Shown here piece after piece: positions 53,492-63,381 of a stretch of DNA of 64,000 bases. A model generated the notes under the pieces. The model saw only the letters and a list, made by a program, of their open reading frames with translations, was not told where the DNA came from and searched no databases. Made by a program: the position numbers and the translations under genes. The stretch comes from Syngnathus acus (Eukaryota > Chordata > Actinopteri > Syngnathiformes > Syngnathidae). The stretch covers positions 621,500 through 685,499 of the forward strand of contig NC_051098.1 of assembly GCF_901709675.1 (NCBI RefSeq). Direction: 5' to 3'. The stretch's first letter is position 1, and each line of letters begins with the position of its first letter.

Positions 53492-54087
53492 TACCGTATT
53501 TTTCGGACTAAAAGTCGCTCCGGAATATAGGTCGCATTAGCCATAAAATGCACAATAACGTGAAAAAAAACATATAAGTCGCTCCGGAGTATAAGTCGCA
53601 TTTTGGGGGAAATCTATTGGGCAAAATCCAACACCAATAACAGACATGAACGAGCAACAACAGGCTAAATGATAGGGATGCTAACGTGACAAACACAAAC
53701 GAAGAGCTGAGAACGGGCCTGACGTAACATTCAGAGTTATTCAAATAAAGATTACATAAATAACACGTTTATAAAACAATCTGTGTCACTCCAATTCATT
53801 AAATCCATCGATCGTCCTTTATGTCAACAATGCCGGCCGGGTGCGCGCCGCTGACGGCGGTTGCACTTCAAAATATTCCACAGGCCCATATAACAATATA
53901 TAAATTATATATCAAATAACTATTATACACTGCTCAAAAAAATTAAAGGAACAGTTTTTTCTCAGCATGAATTCAATTACCGTTTTTTTCCATGTATAAT
54001 GCGCCCCCATGTATAATACGCACCCTAAAAATGGCATGTCAATGCTGGAAAAAAGGCTGTACCCATGTATAATACGCACCCAAATTT

Positions 54088-54132
<45 letters not shown>
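54088..54132. repeat. Poly(T) tract (~45 bp)
   Basis: Uninterrupted T run next to the 3' tail of the minus-strand SINE; probably an expanded A-rich tail or a T tract of the MITE. Confidence 0.85.
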
Positions 54133-54133
<1 letters not shown>

Positions 54134-54135
<2 letters not shown>

Positions 54136-54371
54136 TCCCAATGATCGTCACACACGCATCTGGGTGTGGTGAAATTTGTCCTCTGCATTTAACCCATCCC
54201 CGTGTGATTTTGATCCATCGCCTGGGGGAGAGGGGAGCAGTGAGCAGCAGCTGTGCCGCGCTCGGGAATCATTTGGTGATCTAACCCCCCAATTCCAACC
54301 CTTAATGCTGAGTGCCAAGCAGGGAGGCAATGGGTCCCATTTTTATAGTCTTTGGTATGACCCGGCCGGGT
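54134..54371 (-). mobile_element. tRNA-derived SINE lacking its tRNA head
   Basis: Matches the body of the 38,548-38,860 copy (ATTTGGTGATCTAAC, TTGGCACTCAGC on the minus strand) but stops at GACCCGGCCGGG, before the B box, so the promoter is lost. Confidence 0.8.
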
Positions 54372-54507
54372 TACTTAAGTTCGTAAACGTAAAATTATTT
54401 CAGAAAAAAGATCATATTTGGGAACAACCGGATGTTATTCTGCCGGTCAGTATCACTGCGCATGCAGTAGCAAACTCGATAGCGAAGAAATATGTGAGAC
54501 TCTCAAG

Positions 54508-54809
54508 CAATGTTCCCTCTAAGCTGCGCGCGTGCGCAATCGCGCACTGCCCGCACATTCTCAGCGCACAAGAAAATCTATCCAGCGCATAAACAACATC
54601 CCCCCCCAGCCACCCACCCACCCGAAGCGAAGCGAACACACAGCGTTTGACGTCCTATTACCCCCCCCCCCCGAAGCGAAGCGAGCTGCATGAAACCCGG
54701 CAAAGAGCGAGCCGCGGGTTGGCCACCTGATGTTGCTCACAGTAGTCCTCAGTTTGCTCAGGGAGCTTGTGTGTATGCCCAGATACATGAAAAATTAGAG
54801 GGAACATTG
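54508..54809. mobile_element. Small MITE with CAATGTTCCCTCTAA termini
   Basis: CAATGTTCCCTCTAAG at the left and AATTAGAGGGAACATTG at the right are inverted. About 300 bp, with an interior containing GAGCCGCGGGTTGGCC, shared with hAT ends. Flanking 8-mers CTCTCAAG and GCTCAACG are not identical. Confidence 0.65.
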
Positions 54810-54864
54810 GCTCAACGGGATCACCAATATTTGAGTGATGTTCCAGTTATTTATCACAATTATT

Positions 54865-55485
54865 TCAAAGTCAAAGTCAGCTTTATTGTCAATCCCTTCA
54901 TATGTCAAGACACACAAAGAAACCGAAATTCCGTTTCCTCTATCCCACGGTGACGAGACACAGTACACGATAGACATACTAGTAGACGACACAAACGGGC
55001 TTGTAGTCCGTGATGGTCTGAATGCCCTGCCAAAGGCTCCGTGCGTCACTGCTGTCCTTGAAGTGGGCGGTAATTTTGCACGAAAACGCCCTCTTCGCTT
55101 CTTTGATGCCCCGGGACAGGTCGGCCCTCGCAGTCCTCAAGCCAGCCTCATCCCCCGCTCTAAAGGCTTTGTCCCTGGCCCTCAGCAGCCTGAAGACAGC
55201 CCCAGTCAGCCATGGTTTGAGTGAGTCACATCATCAATGCACTTCCCGATGTAGGAGGAAACAGAGTCAGTATACTCCTCAATGTCTGTCCGACCGTCGC
55301 AAGTGGCAGCCCTCCTAAACATGTCCCAGTCAGTAGAGCCAAAGCAGTCACGAAGTGCATCAGAGGCACCCTCAGGCCACACCCGTACCCGCTTGCGAAC
55401 CGGTCTGGATGTTCTCACCATTTGTCTGTATGCGAGGCGGGACAGAGAGAGGTCGCTGCGTATGCACGCGCCGCCATCTTGTATT
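54865..55485 (-). mobile_element. LINE-A internal-deletion derivative keeping both ends
   Basis: Minus strand: starts AAGATGGCGGCGCGTG like LINE-A copy 2, jumps to the region encoding [16 protein letters not shown], continues through the linker ([13 protein letters not shown]), then jumps to the LINE-A 3' end with the GACTTTGAC tail. About 620 bp instead of more than 3 kb. Confidence 0.75.
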
Positions 55486-55489
55486 GTAT

Positions 55490-55800
55490 GTATTTATTAT
55501 TATAATAATAATATACGTATATAATATATATAATAATTATTTATTTATTATTCACAATTGTCATGGTGATCTTTCTGGTGATTTCTTAACTAGGCTGGAT
55601 GTATTTTTTTTGTTGGCGTTGATTTCTCCGACTGCCCAGAAAGGCACCACCGCGATCAGTTAGGTTAAAATGAAAAGAGAGGAAAGTGACGTTGTAAAGA
55701 ACCATCCGTGACAAGATTTTCTTCAAACATTGTTGTACCATGATTTTCTTAAAAAAAAAATAATAATAATAATAATAATAAATTAAAAGAAAAATTAAAA
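55490..55800. repeat. AT-rich low-complexity region
   Basis: TTATTATTATAATAATAAT at 55,493-55,556 and AATAATAATAATAATAAT near 55,760-55,780, with unassigned sequence between. Confidence 0.7.
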
Positions 55801-55894
55801 AAAATTGTACACATGTATAATGCGCACCCCAGATTTTAGGACAATAAATTAGTTACATTTTGCGCATTATACATGGAAAAAAACAGTCATCGGC

Positions 55895-56885
55895 ATCACA
55901 GTCTCGAAAGACCATAGATTTCTTGTGTCTGGAGGTTAGGTGTTCTTTGCACAGCGTCTGCTGTGGCTGGTGAGTCCTATCCGTGAGAGGCAGACACGGC
56001 CACAGATGTTACAGATGTGGGCCAGACCCGGTGGAGGTGGGGGCATGGTGGCTTGCTGCTTCCTCAATTTCGTTTTCGTTTCTCGATGTTGAGCCAGGGT
56101 GATTTCGTAGGTCTGCAGCCCGTTTCGGAGAGCCTGTTGCGGCGATCCTGGGCGACGTCTTCCCAGATGGCTGAGTTGATGTTGAAGGATTTGAGGTCTT
56201 GTTTGCAGACATCCTTGTAGCGGAGCAGTGGGCGGCCTACTTGCCTTTTGCCTGATTTTAGCTCTGCATATAAGATGTCCTTTGGCATACGACCATCTTC
56301 CATCCGACGGACATGGCCCAGCCAACGGAGACGCCGCTGCTTCAGCAGGGAGAGCATAGTGGGGAGCTGTGCACTCTCCAGGACTGCACTGTCTGTGATC
56401 CTGTCCCGCCAGGTGATGCCCAGTATGCGTCTCAGGCAACGCAGATGGAAAGAGTTTAGCCTTCTCTCTTGATGTGCATAAAGAGTCCAGGCTTTGCTGC
56501 CATACAAGAGTGTACTGACGACACAGGCCCTGTACACTTGCACCTTTGTATGGATGGTGAGCTTGCTGTTCTGCCATACTCTGGGTGTCAGTTTTCCAAA
56601 GGTAGAAGCTGCTTTCCCAATCCGGCTGCTGACCTCGGCATCGAGTGACAAATTGCAGGTGATGGTAGACCCAAGATAGATAAAGCTGCTTACAGCTTCC
56701 AGTGTGTAGTTGTTGATGGTGATGGAAGGTGGGACAGTAGTCCCCTGGCCCATTGTCTTGGTTTTGTTTAGGCTGATGGTCAGGTTGAAGTCCTGACATG
56801 CTTGGCTGAACCGGTCTAGAAGAGTCTGCAGGTGTTCCTTAGTGTGTGACTTTTCTGATAAGATTTTGGTCAGGTACGTGGCAGA
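55895..56885 (-). pseudogene. LINE-D reverse transcriptase C-terminal fragment
   Basis: Minus-strand frames 56,753-56,064 and 56,799-55,936 together encode FSQACQDFNLTISLNKTK, then FIYLGSTITCNLSLD, LLYGSKAWTLYAHQE, LRCLRRILGITWRDR, RLRWLGHVRRMEDGR and a terminal zinc-knuckle-like HICNICGRVCLSRIG with SHSRRC. This is the C-terminal part of an endonuclease/reverse-transcriptase LINE of a clade different from A-C. A frameshift near the end separates the body from the Cys/His finger. 5'-truncated at about 56,885. Inserted within the Tc1 element. Confidence 0.8.
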
Positions 56886-57082
56886 GGGGGTTGTTAATCA
56901 GTTTCAGCTGCATTGGTGTTGATGGAAATAACAGGTGCACTAGAGGGGCAACAACAAGATGGTCCCCAAAACAGGACTGATTTTGCAGGTGGAGGCCATT
57001 TCAAGTTCCTCCCTCTTGATCTTTTTAAAATGTTTTTCCACAATTGTTGGCTTTAGCTAGAATCATTATCACGACTGGGAGC

Positions 57083-58108
57083 ATGAGGCGATTTCTTAAC
57101 CCTCCTGAAGTTGCGCAGATTGTCCAATTCCTCCAGGATGGCACATCCATGCGTGCTGTTGCAAGAAGATTTGATGTGTCTCCCAGTACAATCTCCAGAG
57201 CATGGAGGAGATTCCAGGAGACAGGCAGTTCCTCTAGGAGAGCTGGACAGGACCGTAGACGGTCCTCATTCCATCAGCAGGACCGATATCTGCTGCTTTG
57301 TGCAAGGAGGAACCGGTTGAGCACTGCCCGAGCCCTACAGAATGACCTCCAGCAGGCTACTGGTGTGAATGTCTCTGCCCAAACAGTCAGAAACAGACTT
57401 CACGAGGGTGGCCTCAGGGCACGACGTCCTGTAGTGTTTCCTGTGCTCATTGCTCAGCACCGTGGAGCTCGATTGTCATTTGCCATAGAACACCAGAATT
57501 GGCAAGTCCGCCACTGGCGCCCTGTGCTTTTCACAGATGAAAGCAGGTTTACCCTGAGCACCTGTGATAGACGTGAAAGGGTCTGGAGAAGCCAAGGAGA
57601 GCGCTATGCTGCCTGCAACATCATTCAGCATGACCGGTTTGGTGGTGGGTCAGTGATGGTCTGGGGAGGCATTTCCATGGAGGGACAAACAGACCTCTAC
57701 AGGCTAGAGAACGGCAGTCTGACTGCCATTAGGTATCGGGATGAAATCCTTGCACCCATGGTCAGACCCTATGCTGGTGCAGTAGGTCCTGGGTTCCTCC
57801 TGATCCACAACAATGCCCGGCCTATTGTGGCAAGAGTATGCAGACAGTATCTGGATGGTGAAGGAATTGACACAATTGAATGGCCCTCACGATCACCTGA
57901 TCTAAACCCGATAGAACACCTCTGGGACTTAATGTTTCGGTCCATCATACGCCGCCAGGTTGCTCCTCAGCCTTTACAGGAGCTCACTGATGCCCTTAGA
58001 CAGATCTGGGAGGACATCTCACAAGACACCATCCGTCGTCTCATTAGAAGCATGCCACAACGTTGTCAAGCATGCATACAAGCTCGTGGGGGCCACACAA
58101 GATATTGA
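57083..58108 (+). pseudogene. Tc1-like transposase with D-to-N change in the catalytic triad
   Basis: 341 codons, uninterrupted, from [16 protein letters not shown]. Two N-terminal HTH modules: [16 protein letters not shown] (about residues 29-46) and [16 protein letters not shown] (about 105-125). Catalytic DD34E core: first Asp in [11 protein letters not shown], second position reads [13 protein letters not shown] where Tc1 proteins have HDNARPHVAR, and Glu in [12 protein letters not shown]. So the second Asp is Asn and the following His is Ile. Full length is normal for Tc1 (about 340), but cut-and-paste activity should be lost. Start chosen at the first ATG matching the family N-terminus; upstream in-frame sequence is unlike the family. 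Confidence 0.9.
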
Positions 58109-59377
58109 AAATAAATTTGAGTTGCAGAAATTGAATTTAGGCAAAAAGGACAAGCCTGCCATATAATTTTTTCACTTTGATTTTTGGGGTGTCTGTATAC
58201 TGAGCCCACTGTAGGCTGAAAACTTATTTCCATCAAAAGATGTGGCATCCTTTTGTTCCTGAGACATTAAACTGTCCATATCAGTATAGATATCCCCCCC
58301 CCAAAAATTCACCATTGAAATCTGATGTGTTTTCAAAGTGTTCCTTTAATTTTTTTGAGCAGTGTATAATAATATTATCAAACCATCTGTGTCACTCTAA
58401 ATAATTAAATCCATCGATCGTCCTTTATGTCAACAATGCCGGCCGGGTGCGCGCAGCTGATGGCGCTTGCACTTCAAAATATTCCACAGGCCCATATAAC
58501 GATATATAAATAATATATCAAATAACTATTATATAAGCAATAATATTATCAAATCATCTGTGTCACTCCAAATCATTAAATCCATCGATCAAATTCCTCG
58601 TCCTTTGTCAACAACGCCGCGCGTGCGCCCTGACGTCAGCATCGTCGTTATTCCACAGATCTAGTATATAACTATGTTGTAGCGTTAACAAAGTACAAGG
58701 AAAGATGTGGGTTTGGGAAACGGCTCTTTATTTAACAAAACAAAAGTTCAACGAGCCAACAACTACTGAACTGTGACGATAAAAACATACAAGTTGCTAC
58801 ACGAAATAAAATATATCAAATAACTATACCGTAAATAGTTCACCGCCACACGGCCCCAAGCACTGGCGTCGACTTCAAGGCGTATGGCGGCGTGGACTTT
58901 CATCCCCGGAGGTGGCACTTCCAGCCACGGAGGTGGAAGAGAGCTCCATAGAATCTGACCGGGCGTGCGTAAAAGCCATGTCCGAGTCCAATCCACCGTA
59001 AAAGCCATAATAGTTTTTCAAACCTTCTGTGTCACTCCAAATCATTAAATCCTTCAAACTCTTCATCCTCCGTGTCACTTACAAACAAAGCCGCTAATGA
59101 TGCCGGTAGTACGTGGGGCCCTTCGTCATCTTCGTCATCCCGTGATCAAATCTTTGTCCTTTATGTAAACAACCGCCGCGCGCTGACGTCATTTGAAATT
59201 CAAATTACAGTAATCCCTTGCTACATCGCGGTTCGTTTATCGCGGTTTCACTTTTTATTTTTTTTTTTATTTTGAAAATTTGTGAAAAAATTCACATATA
59301 AGTCGCTCCTCTGTATAAGTCATCCCCCCACCCAAACTATGAAAAAAAACGCGACTTATAGTCCGAAAATTACGGTA

Positions 59378-60290
59378 AATTCACTTTTCCCACCATTTCA
59401 CTGATTTTGTTCAAACCAATCAATATTTCAATAACACCATTACAGCATCATCACATATAACGTTCACAAAAATAAAAGTGACAAAATGTACAAAACTCAA
59501 AACAATTCAGCAAAAGACTGAACGACTTTCAATATCCAAATGTCTCTATATCTCTTCGGTTGGCTTCTCCTGATTTTCCTGAATAGTCAGTCAATCCTTT
59601 CCAAATTCACTTCAGTGTAGCAGAGGAAAAAAATGGATAAAGCCTACCAGGTTCGATGAACAACGTCCAGCGAGTGTTCTCCGCTCCTGCGTGAGAGACA
59701 ATTCAAAGGCCTCTTTGGTGGCTCGCCATCTTGCGACTCGCACAATAAATCAGCTTCGTTATTAGTTCAGATGTTTCTGATCCAACTCTTGTGAATCAAG
59801 TCCCGTTCCACACTTAGTGCATCACCAAGGTGAAAAGAAAGTTTGAAAATAGAAAAATAAGTCCATCAGATACAAAAAAAAGCTTGATATAATCCTGTTT
59901 CACTCTCTCTCTTTCCTTTAGTTTAACGTACTTACTCCCGTATTTAGTGCACCTTCGTCGTCATCCCGAAAAAAGAATGGCGCGAAAAAAAAAAAAGTAG
60001 AGTTCGCATTTCTGGTCACACGGGTCTTTTCTTTACGTCATCATGTCTCCTTCAAAATAAAAGTGAATGTTCACACTTTTATCATTTTAACAAATACAAA
60101 ACATTAATAAAATAATGAATTTGTATTGTTTTAATAATTTATATGCTTTTAATCTGTGTAGGTCTGTTTAGAAGATATTTACAATGTACTTTCTTCATGA
60201 CTGTTTTTATTAACAGGCTCTTATTTTACAAGGCTATGTTAACCTGGGTTACATCATTATACAACAAGACATGCTGAGGAGTACGAAAAA
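59378..60290. other. brip1 intron, unassigned
   Basis: About 900 bp of AT-rich sequence. I searched it by eye for the missing brip1 exon and did not find it. Confidence 0.4.
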
Positions 60291-60295
60291 TATTG

Positions 60296-60400
60296 CGATT
60301 GGTTAGCAACCAGTTCAGGGCGTCCCCAGCCTACTGCCCGAAGTCAGCTGGGATAGGTTCCAGTGTGCCCGTGACCCTCCTGAGAATAAGCACTTCGGAT
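60296..60400 (+). mobile_element. 3' fragment of a common teleost LINE/SINE tail
   Basis: GGTTAGCAACCAGTTCAGGG, GAAGTCAGCTGGGATAGG and CGTGACCCTCCTGAG are the familiar fish repeat 3' segment that normally ends GGATAAGCGG. Confidence 0.6.
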
Positions 60401-60486
60401 TATAATTGGACCACTTTTACTAATAAAAAAAAAAAGAACTGCAACTCTCTCCATATAATTTTAATATCGAACACCTATTTTTGATG

Positions 60487-60557
60487 ATGGTGTGCCTCAA
60501 GTTTTTTTTTACTATGAAAAGGTGTGCCTTGGATGAAAAAAGGTTGGGAAACACTGA
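60487..60557 (-). mobile_element. hAT terminus (CAGTGTTTCCCAACC)
   Basis: AAAGGTTGGGAAACACTG at the right end, with GGTGTGCCTTGG inside, matches the terminus of a Charlie-like hAT. A fragment only. Confidence 0.6.
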
Positions 60558-60608
60558 CTCAAAAGATATGTTAAGTTACCCAAACATGGTATTATTTGAT
60601 TTGAATAG

Positions 60609-61645
60609 TACCGTAATTTTCGGACTATAAGTCGCTCCGGAGTACAAGTCGCATCAGCCATAAAATGCCCAAAAAAGTGAAAAAAACACAAGTCGCTCCG
60701 CAGTATAAGTCGCGTTTTGGGGGGCAATTTATTCGACAAAATCCAACACCAAGAACAGCCATGAACGAGCAACAACAGGCTAAACGATAGGTATGCTAAC
60801 GTGACATAAACACAAACGAAGAGCTGAGAACGGCCCTGACGTAACATTCAGAGTTATTCAAAAAACTATTACATAAATAACACGTTAATAAAACCATGTG
60901 TCACTCCAATTCATTAAGTCCATCGATCGTCCTTTGTCAACAATGCGTGCGCGCCGCTGACGGCGCTTGCACTTCAAAATATTCCACAGGCCCATATAAC
61001 GATATATAAATTATGTATCAAATAACTATTATATAAGCAATAATGTTATCAAACCATCTGTGTCACTCCAAATCATTAAATCCATTGATCAAATTCCTCG
61101 TCCTTTGTCAACAACGCCGCGCGTGCGCCCTGACGTCAGCCTCGTCGTTATTCCACAGATCTACTATATAACTATATTGTAGCGTTAACAAAGTTCAAGG
61201 AAAGACGTAGGTTTGGTAAACGGCTCTTTATTTAACAAAACAAACTTCCAGGCGTGTGGCGGCGTGGACTTCCATCCACGGAGGTGAAAGAGAGCTCCAT
61301 AGAATAGGACCGGGCGTTTTTCAAACCTTCTGTGTCACTCCAAATCCTTAAATCCTTCAAACTCTTCGTCCGCCGTGTCACTTAGAAACAAAGCCGCTAA
61401 TGATGCCGGTCCTTCGTCATCTTCGTCATCCCGTGATCAATCTTTGTCCTTTATGTAAACAACCGCCACGCCGCGTCGCGCTGCTGACGTCACTTGAAAT
61501 TCAAATTACAGTAATCCCTTGCTACATCGCGGTTCGTTTATCGCGGTTTCATTTTTTATTTTTTTTGGAAAATATTTGAAAAAAAAACACATAAGTCGCT
61601 CCTTATGATAAGTCGCCCCCCCACCCAAACTATGAAATTACGGTA
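60609..61645. mobile_element. pogo-like non-autonomous element, copy 4
   Basis: Left terminus TACCGTAATTTTCGGAC, right terminus GAAATTACGGTA. 1,037 bp. The interior is colinear with copy 3 without the Tc1 insertion (ATCAAATAACTATTATAT near 61,018). No usable coding frame. Confidence 0.8.
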
Positions 61646-61798
61646 CTGACAAATTGGTTGGTTGCAAAAACAATTGTTTCCTATCCCTATATCATACGTA
61701 TTGTTCTCACCAGGTGTTCGTTTAAAATTGACAATGTATGATGTCACAGGCAGTATATTTATCACATGGACTCACTTGATTTTCGTTGTGTTTGTCAG

Positions 61799-61920
61799 CC
61801 AAGTCAGTTCCCGGAGAAAGGTTACCCTCTGAGCTGGTTGAGACAAACCAGTTTTCCCACATTGGTGACGAAGCAAATTTCCAGCCTGAGAGGAAACGCA
61901 TTTGCACTGCAGAACCCAAG
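61799..61920 (+). CDS. brip1: brip1 later coding exon (N-terminal low-conservation region)
   Basis: 122 nt after acceptor GTTTGTCAG, beginning with two bases completing a codon and then reading KSVPGERLPSELVE and GDEANFQPERKRICTAEP; ends at AAG|GTCGGA, a weak donor. Human BRIP1 has an exon here of similar length and the same phase containing DENDDFQVEKKRIRP, aligning with the DEANFQPERKRI block. The region sits between Walker A and the Fe-S domain and carries a basic KRxR nuclear-localisation-like stretch. The preceding human exon (Cys-rich CCCACH region) has no recognised counterpart between 52.2 and 61.8 kb. Confidence 0.72.
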
Positions 61921-62295
61921 GTCGGATTAAGTTTTCAATTATTATTTAACTTTACAGCATGTTACCTTACAGCACATTCTTCACGCAGAAGTCAATTTTG
62001 GTCCCTGCAGAATTTAGTTTTTTTTTTTTTTAATTTCATTCTGATGTTTTATCAGACCCTATGTGTTAGTTTTTCAAAGTATTTGACATACTCAGCATCT
62101 GTTGGTCATGATTATTTTTGCACAAAATAGGTGAAAGGCATTTATAGTATGGAAGAAACCAAGACCAGAGAATAACTTCTAATATTATGGATTTACCTGG
62201 ACTCTAATTTCACCTGGTATTTTTTGGTATATTTCTCAGTTGGTCGTACCAGTACGGAAGAGGATTAGGGCCAGTGAAGAAAAAAAAAAACGAAG
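61921..62295. other. brip1 intron, unassigned
   Basis: About 375 bp without recognised exon or repeat. Confidence 0.4.
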
Positions 62296-62304
62296 GGTGA
62301 CAGG

Positions 62305-62584
62305 ATTCTGACTTTTTTTCTCAGAATTCTGACTTTATTCTCAGAATTCTGACTTTAAAGTCAGAATTCCCACTTTAAAGTCAGAATTCTGAGATAAAGT
62401 CAGAATTCTGACTTTAAAGTCAGAATTTCCAATTTCTGACTTTAAACTCAGAATTCTGACTATTCTCAGAATTCTGACTTTAAAGTCAGAATTCTGACTT
62501 TATTCTCAGAATTCTGACTTTAAAGTCGGAATTCTGACTTTAAAGTCAGAATTCTGAGAATAAAGTCAGAATTCTGACTTTATG
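62305..62584. repeat. Palindromic minisatellite (TCAGAATTCTGA)
   Basis: About 280 bp built of TCAGAATTCTGACTTTA and its inverse AAAGTCAGAATTCTGA in alternation. Each core is a perfect palindrome, so single strands can fold into many hairpins. Confidence 0.9.
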
Positions 62585-62640
62585 GCGTGGGGTGGCGGAG
62601 GGAAAGTCAGTGTGGTGTGGTTTTGACCAGAGAGGACATT

Positions 62641-62715
62641 ATGTCGTCAACGAGTGACTTTTTGCGTGCCAGAGGATTGCCGGAGGACATCATTTCACAC
62701 TTGGAGGAGCAGGGG
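62641..62715 (+). pseudogene. Exon 1 of a fish multicopy SAM-like/HECT-associated family gene
   Basis: MSSTSDFLRARGLPED then ISHLEEQG, 25 codons, phase 0, donor GTGAGT at 62,716. It matches the pattern of the first half of a small SAM-like domain found at the start of a large fish gene family of unknown function, whose longer members end in a HECT-like domain (family recalled, not searched). About 20 bp of 5' leader after GTGGTTTTGACCAGAG. The exon itself is intact; downstream stops suggest that the gene is broken. Confidence 0.55.
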
Positions 62716-63228
62716 GTGAGTAAATAAAGCATTGTGTTCATTTTGGTGACTGTTGCGTATATAACTGGCTCCGTGTAGCATGTAGCTCCGTTGCTAATCG
62801 ATAGCTCTTGACGGGACGCGCCGCATTTACACGTAAAGAAGCATTATGCGTATTTTTGTTCATTCAGTAGTCAGTTTCATTAAACCGATGCACGATTATA
62901 AATATATATACACGTCACGGCAACGTCACAAAGCGTCGGTAAAACCCCTTATGCCTTGCTGACTCTCCATACCACAATCCAACGCTAGATCATTTTAAGT
63001 ATTTACACACTCACATTAAGTCAACTGATGATTGAAATAGTGTATAAAATGAAATAAAAAACACATAGACTTCAGGTATAAATGTGGCTTAATAAATTCT
63101 TAAAGATTAAAACAGTTGCAACATGTTGTCGAGTGTGGATTTGATTTACAATAAGTATTATATTTGTGCTTCATTCTTTCAAATTAAGTGATAGTGTGTG
63201 ACCGATTTTTTTTTCTGTCATCGTGCAG

Positions 63229-63357
63229 ATTGACAGTGATGTCATCGCACTGATGGACGATGCCGCTCTTGCCAATTACATCCCTCGCTATGGAGACCGC
63301 ATTGCACTCTTTAATTTTTGCAAGACAAAACAGCCTACATCCAAAAGAAAAAACTGA
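63229..63357 (+). pseudogene. Exon 2 of the same gene, ending at a premature stop
   Basis: Acceptor TCGTGCAG. Reads IDSDVIALMDDAALA and YIPRYGDRIALFNFC, the second half of the SAM-like domain, then a basic KTKQPTSKRKN and TGA at 63,355. Family members continue with a LLERL-type helix; here matching sequence (LLEK, LREK) follows but in shifted frame, as if one A were gained and one lost between 63,360 and 63,382. Confidence 0.6.
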
Positions 63358-63381
63358 CTTTTAGAAAAAACTACGTGAAAA

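Larger units (their letters stand above)
53979..55887. mobile_element. MITE with ACCGTTTTTTTCCATGTATAATGCGC-type termini, nested in Tc1
   Basis: Left: ACCGTTTTTTTCCATG then TATAATGCGCCC. Right: GCGCATTATACATGGAAAA ending at ACAGT. Repeated ATGTATAATACGCACCC words lie inside both ends. It hosts a SINE, a small hAT-like MITE and a LINE-A derivative. Confidence 0.75.
53938..58374 (+). mobile_element. Tc1-like element enlarged by nested insertions
   Basis: Ends CACTGCTCAAAAAAATT and AATTTTTTTGAGCAGTG, flanked by TA on both sides (53,936-53,937 and 58,375-58,376). It contains its own transposase gene (57,083-58,108), but about 2.9 kb of other elements sit between the left end and the gene. Confidence 0.9.
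53492..59377. mobile_element. pogo-like non-autonomous element, copy 3, with large nested insertions
   Basis: Termini TACCGTATTTTTCGGAC (53,492) and GTCCGAAAATTACGGTA (59,377), with AAGTCGCTCCGG subterminal repeats. Minus-strand sequence near 59,040-59,090 encodes the acidic tail DTEDEEFEGF shared with other pogo-like copies. A Tc1 element (53,938-58,374) is inserted in it; without that it would be about 1.45 kb. Copy 4 at 60,609 shows most of the same interior uninterrupted. Confidence 0.75.

Noticed and set aside
58875-59078. 67-codon minus-strand frame in pogo-like copy 3
   Set aside because: It is out of frame with the DTEDEEFEGF acidic tail in the same segment and is not kept in copy 4.
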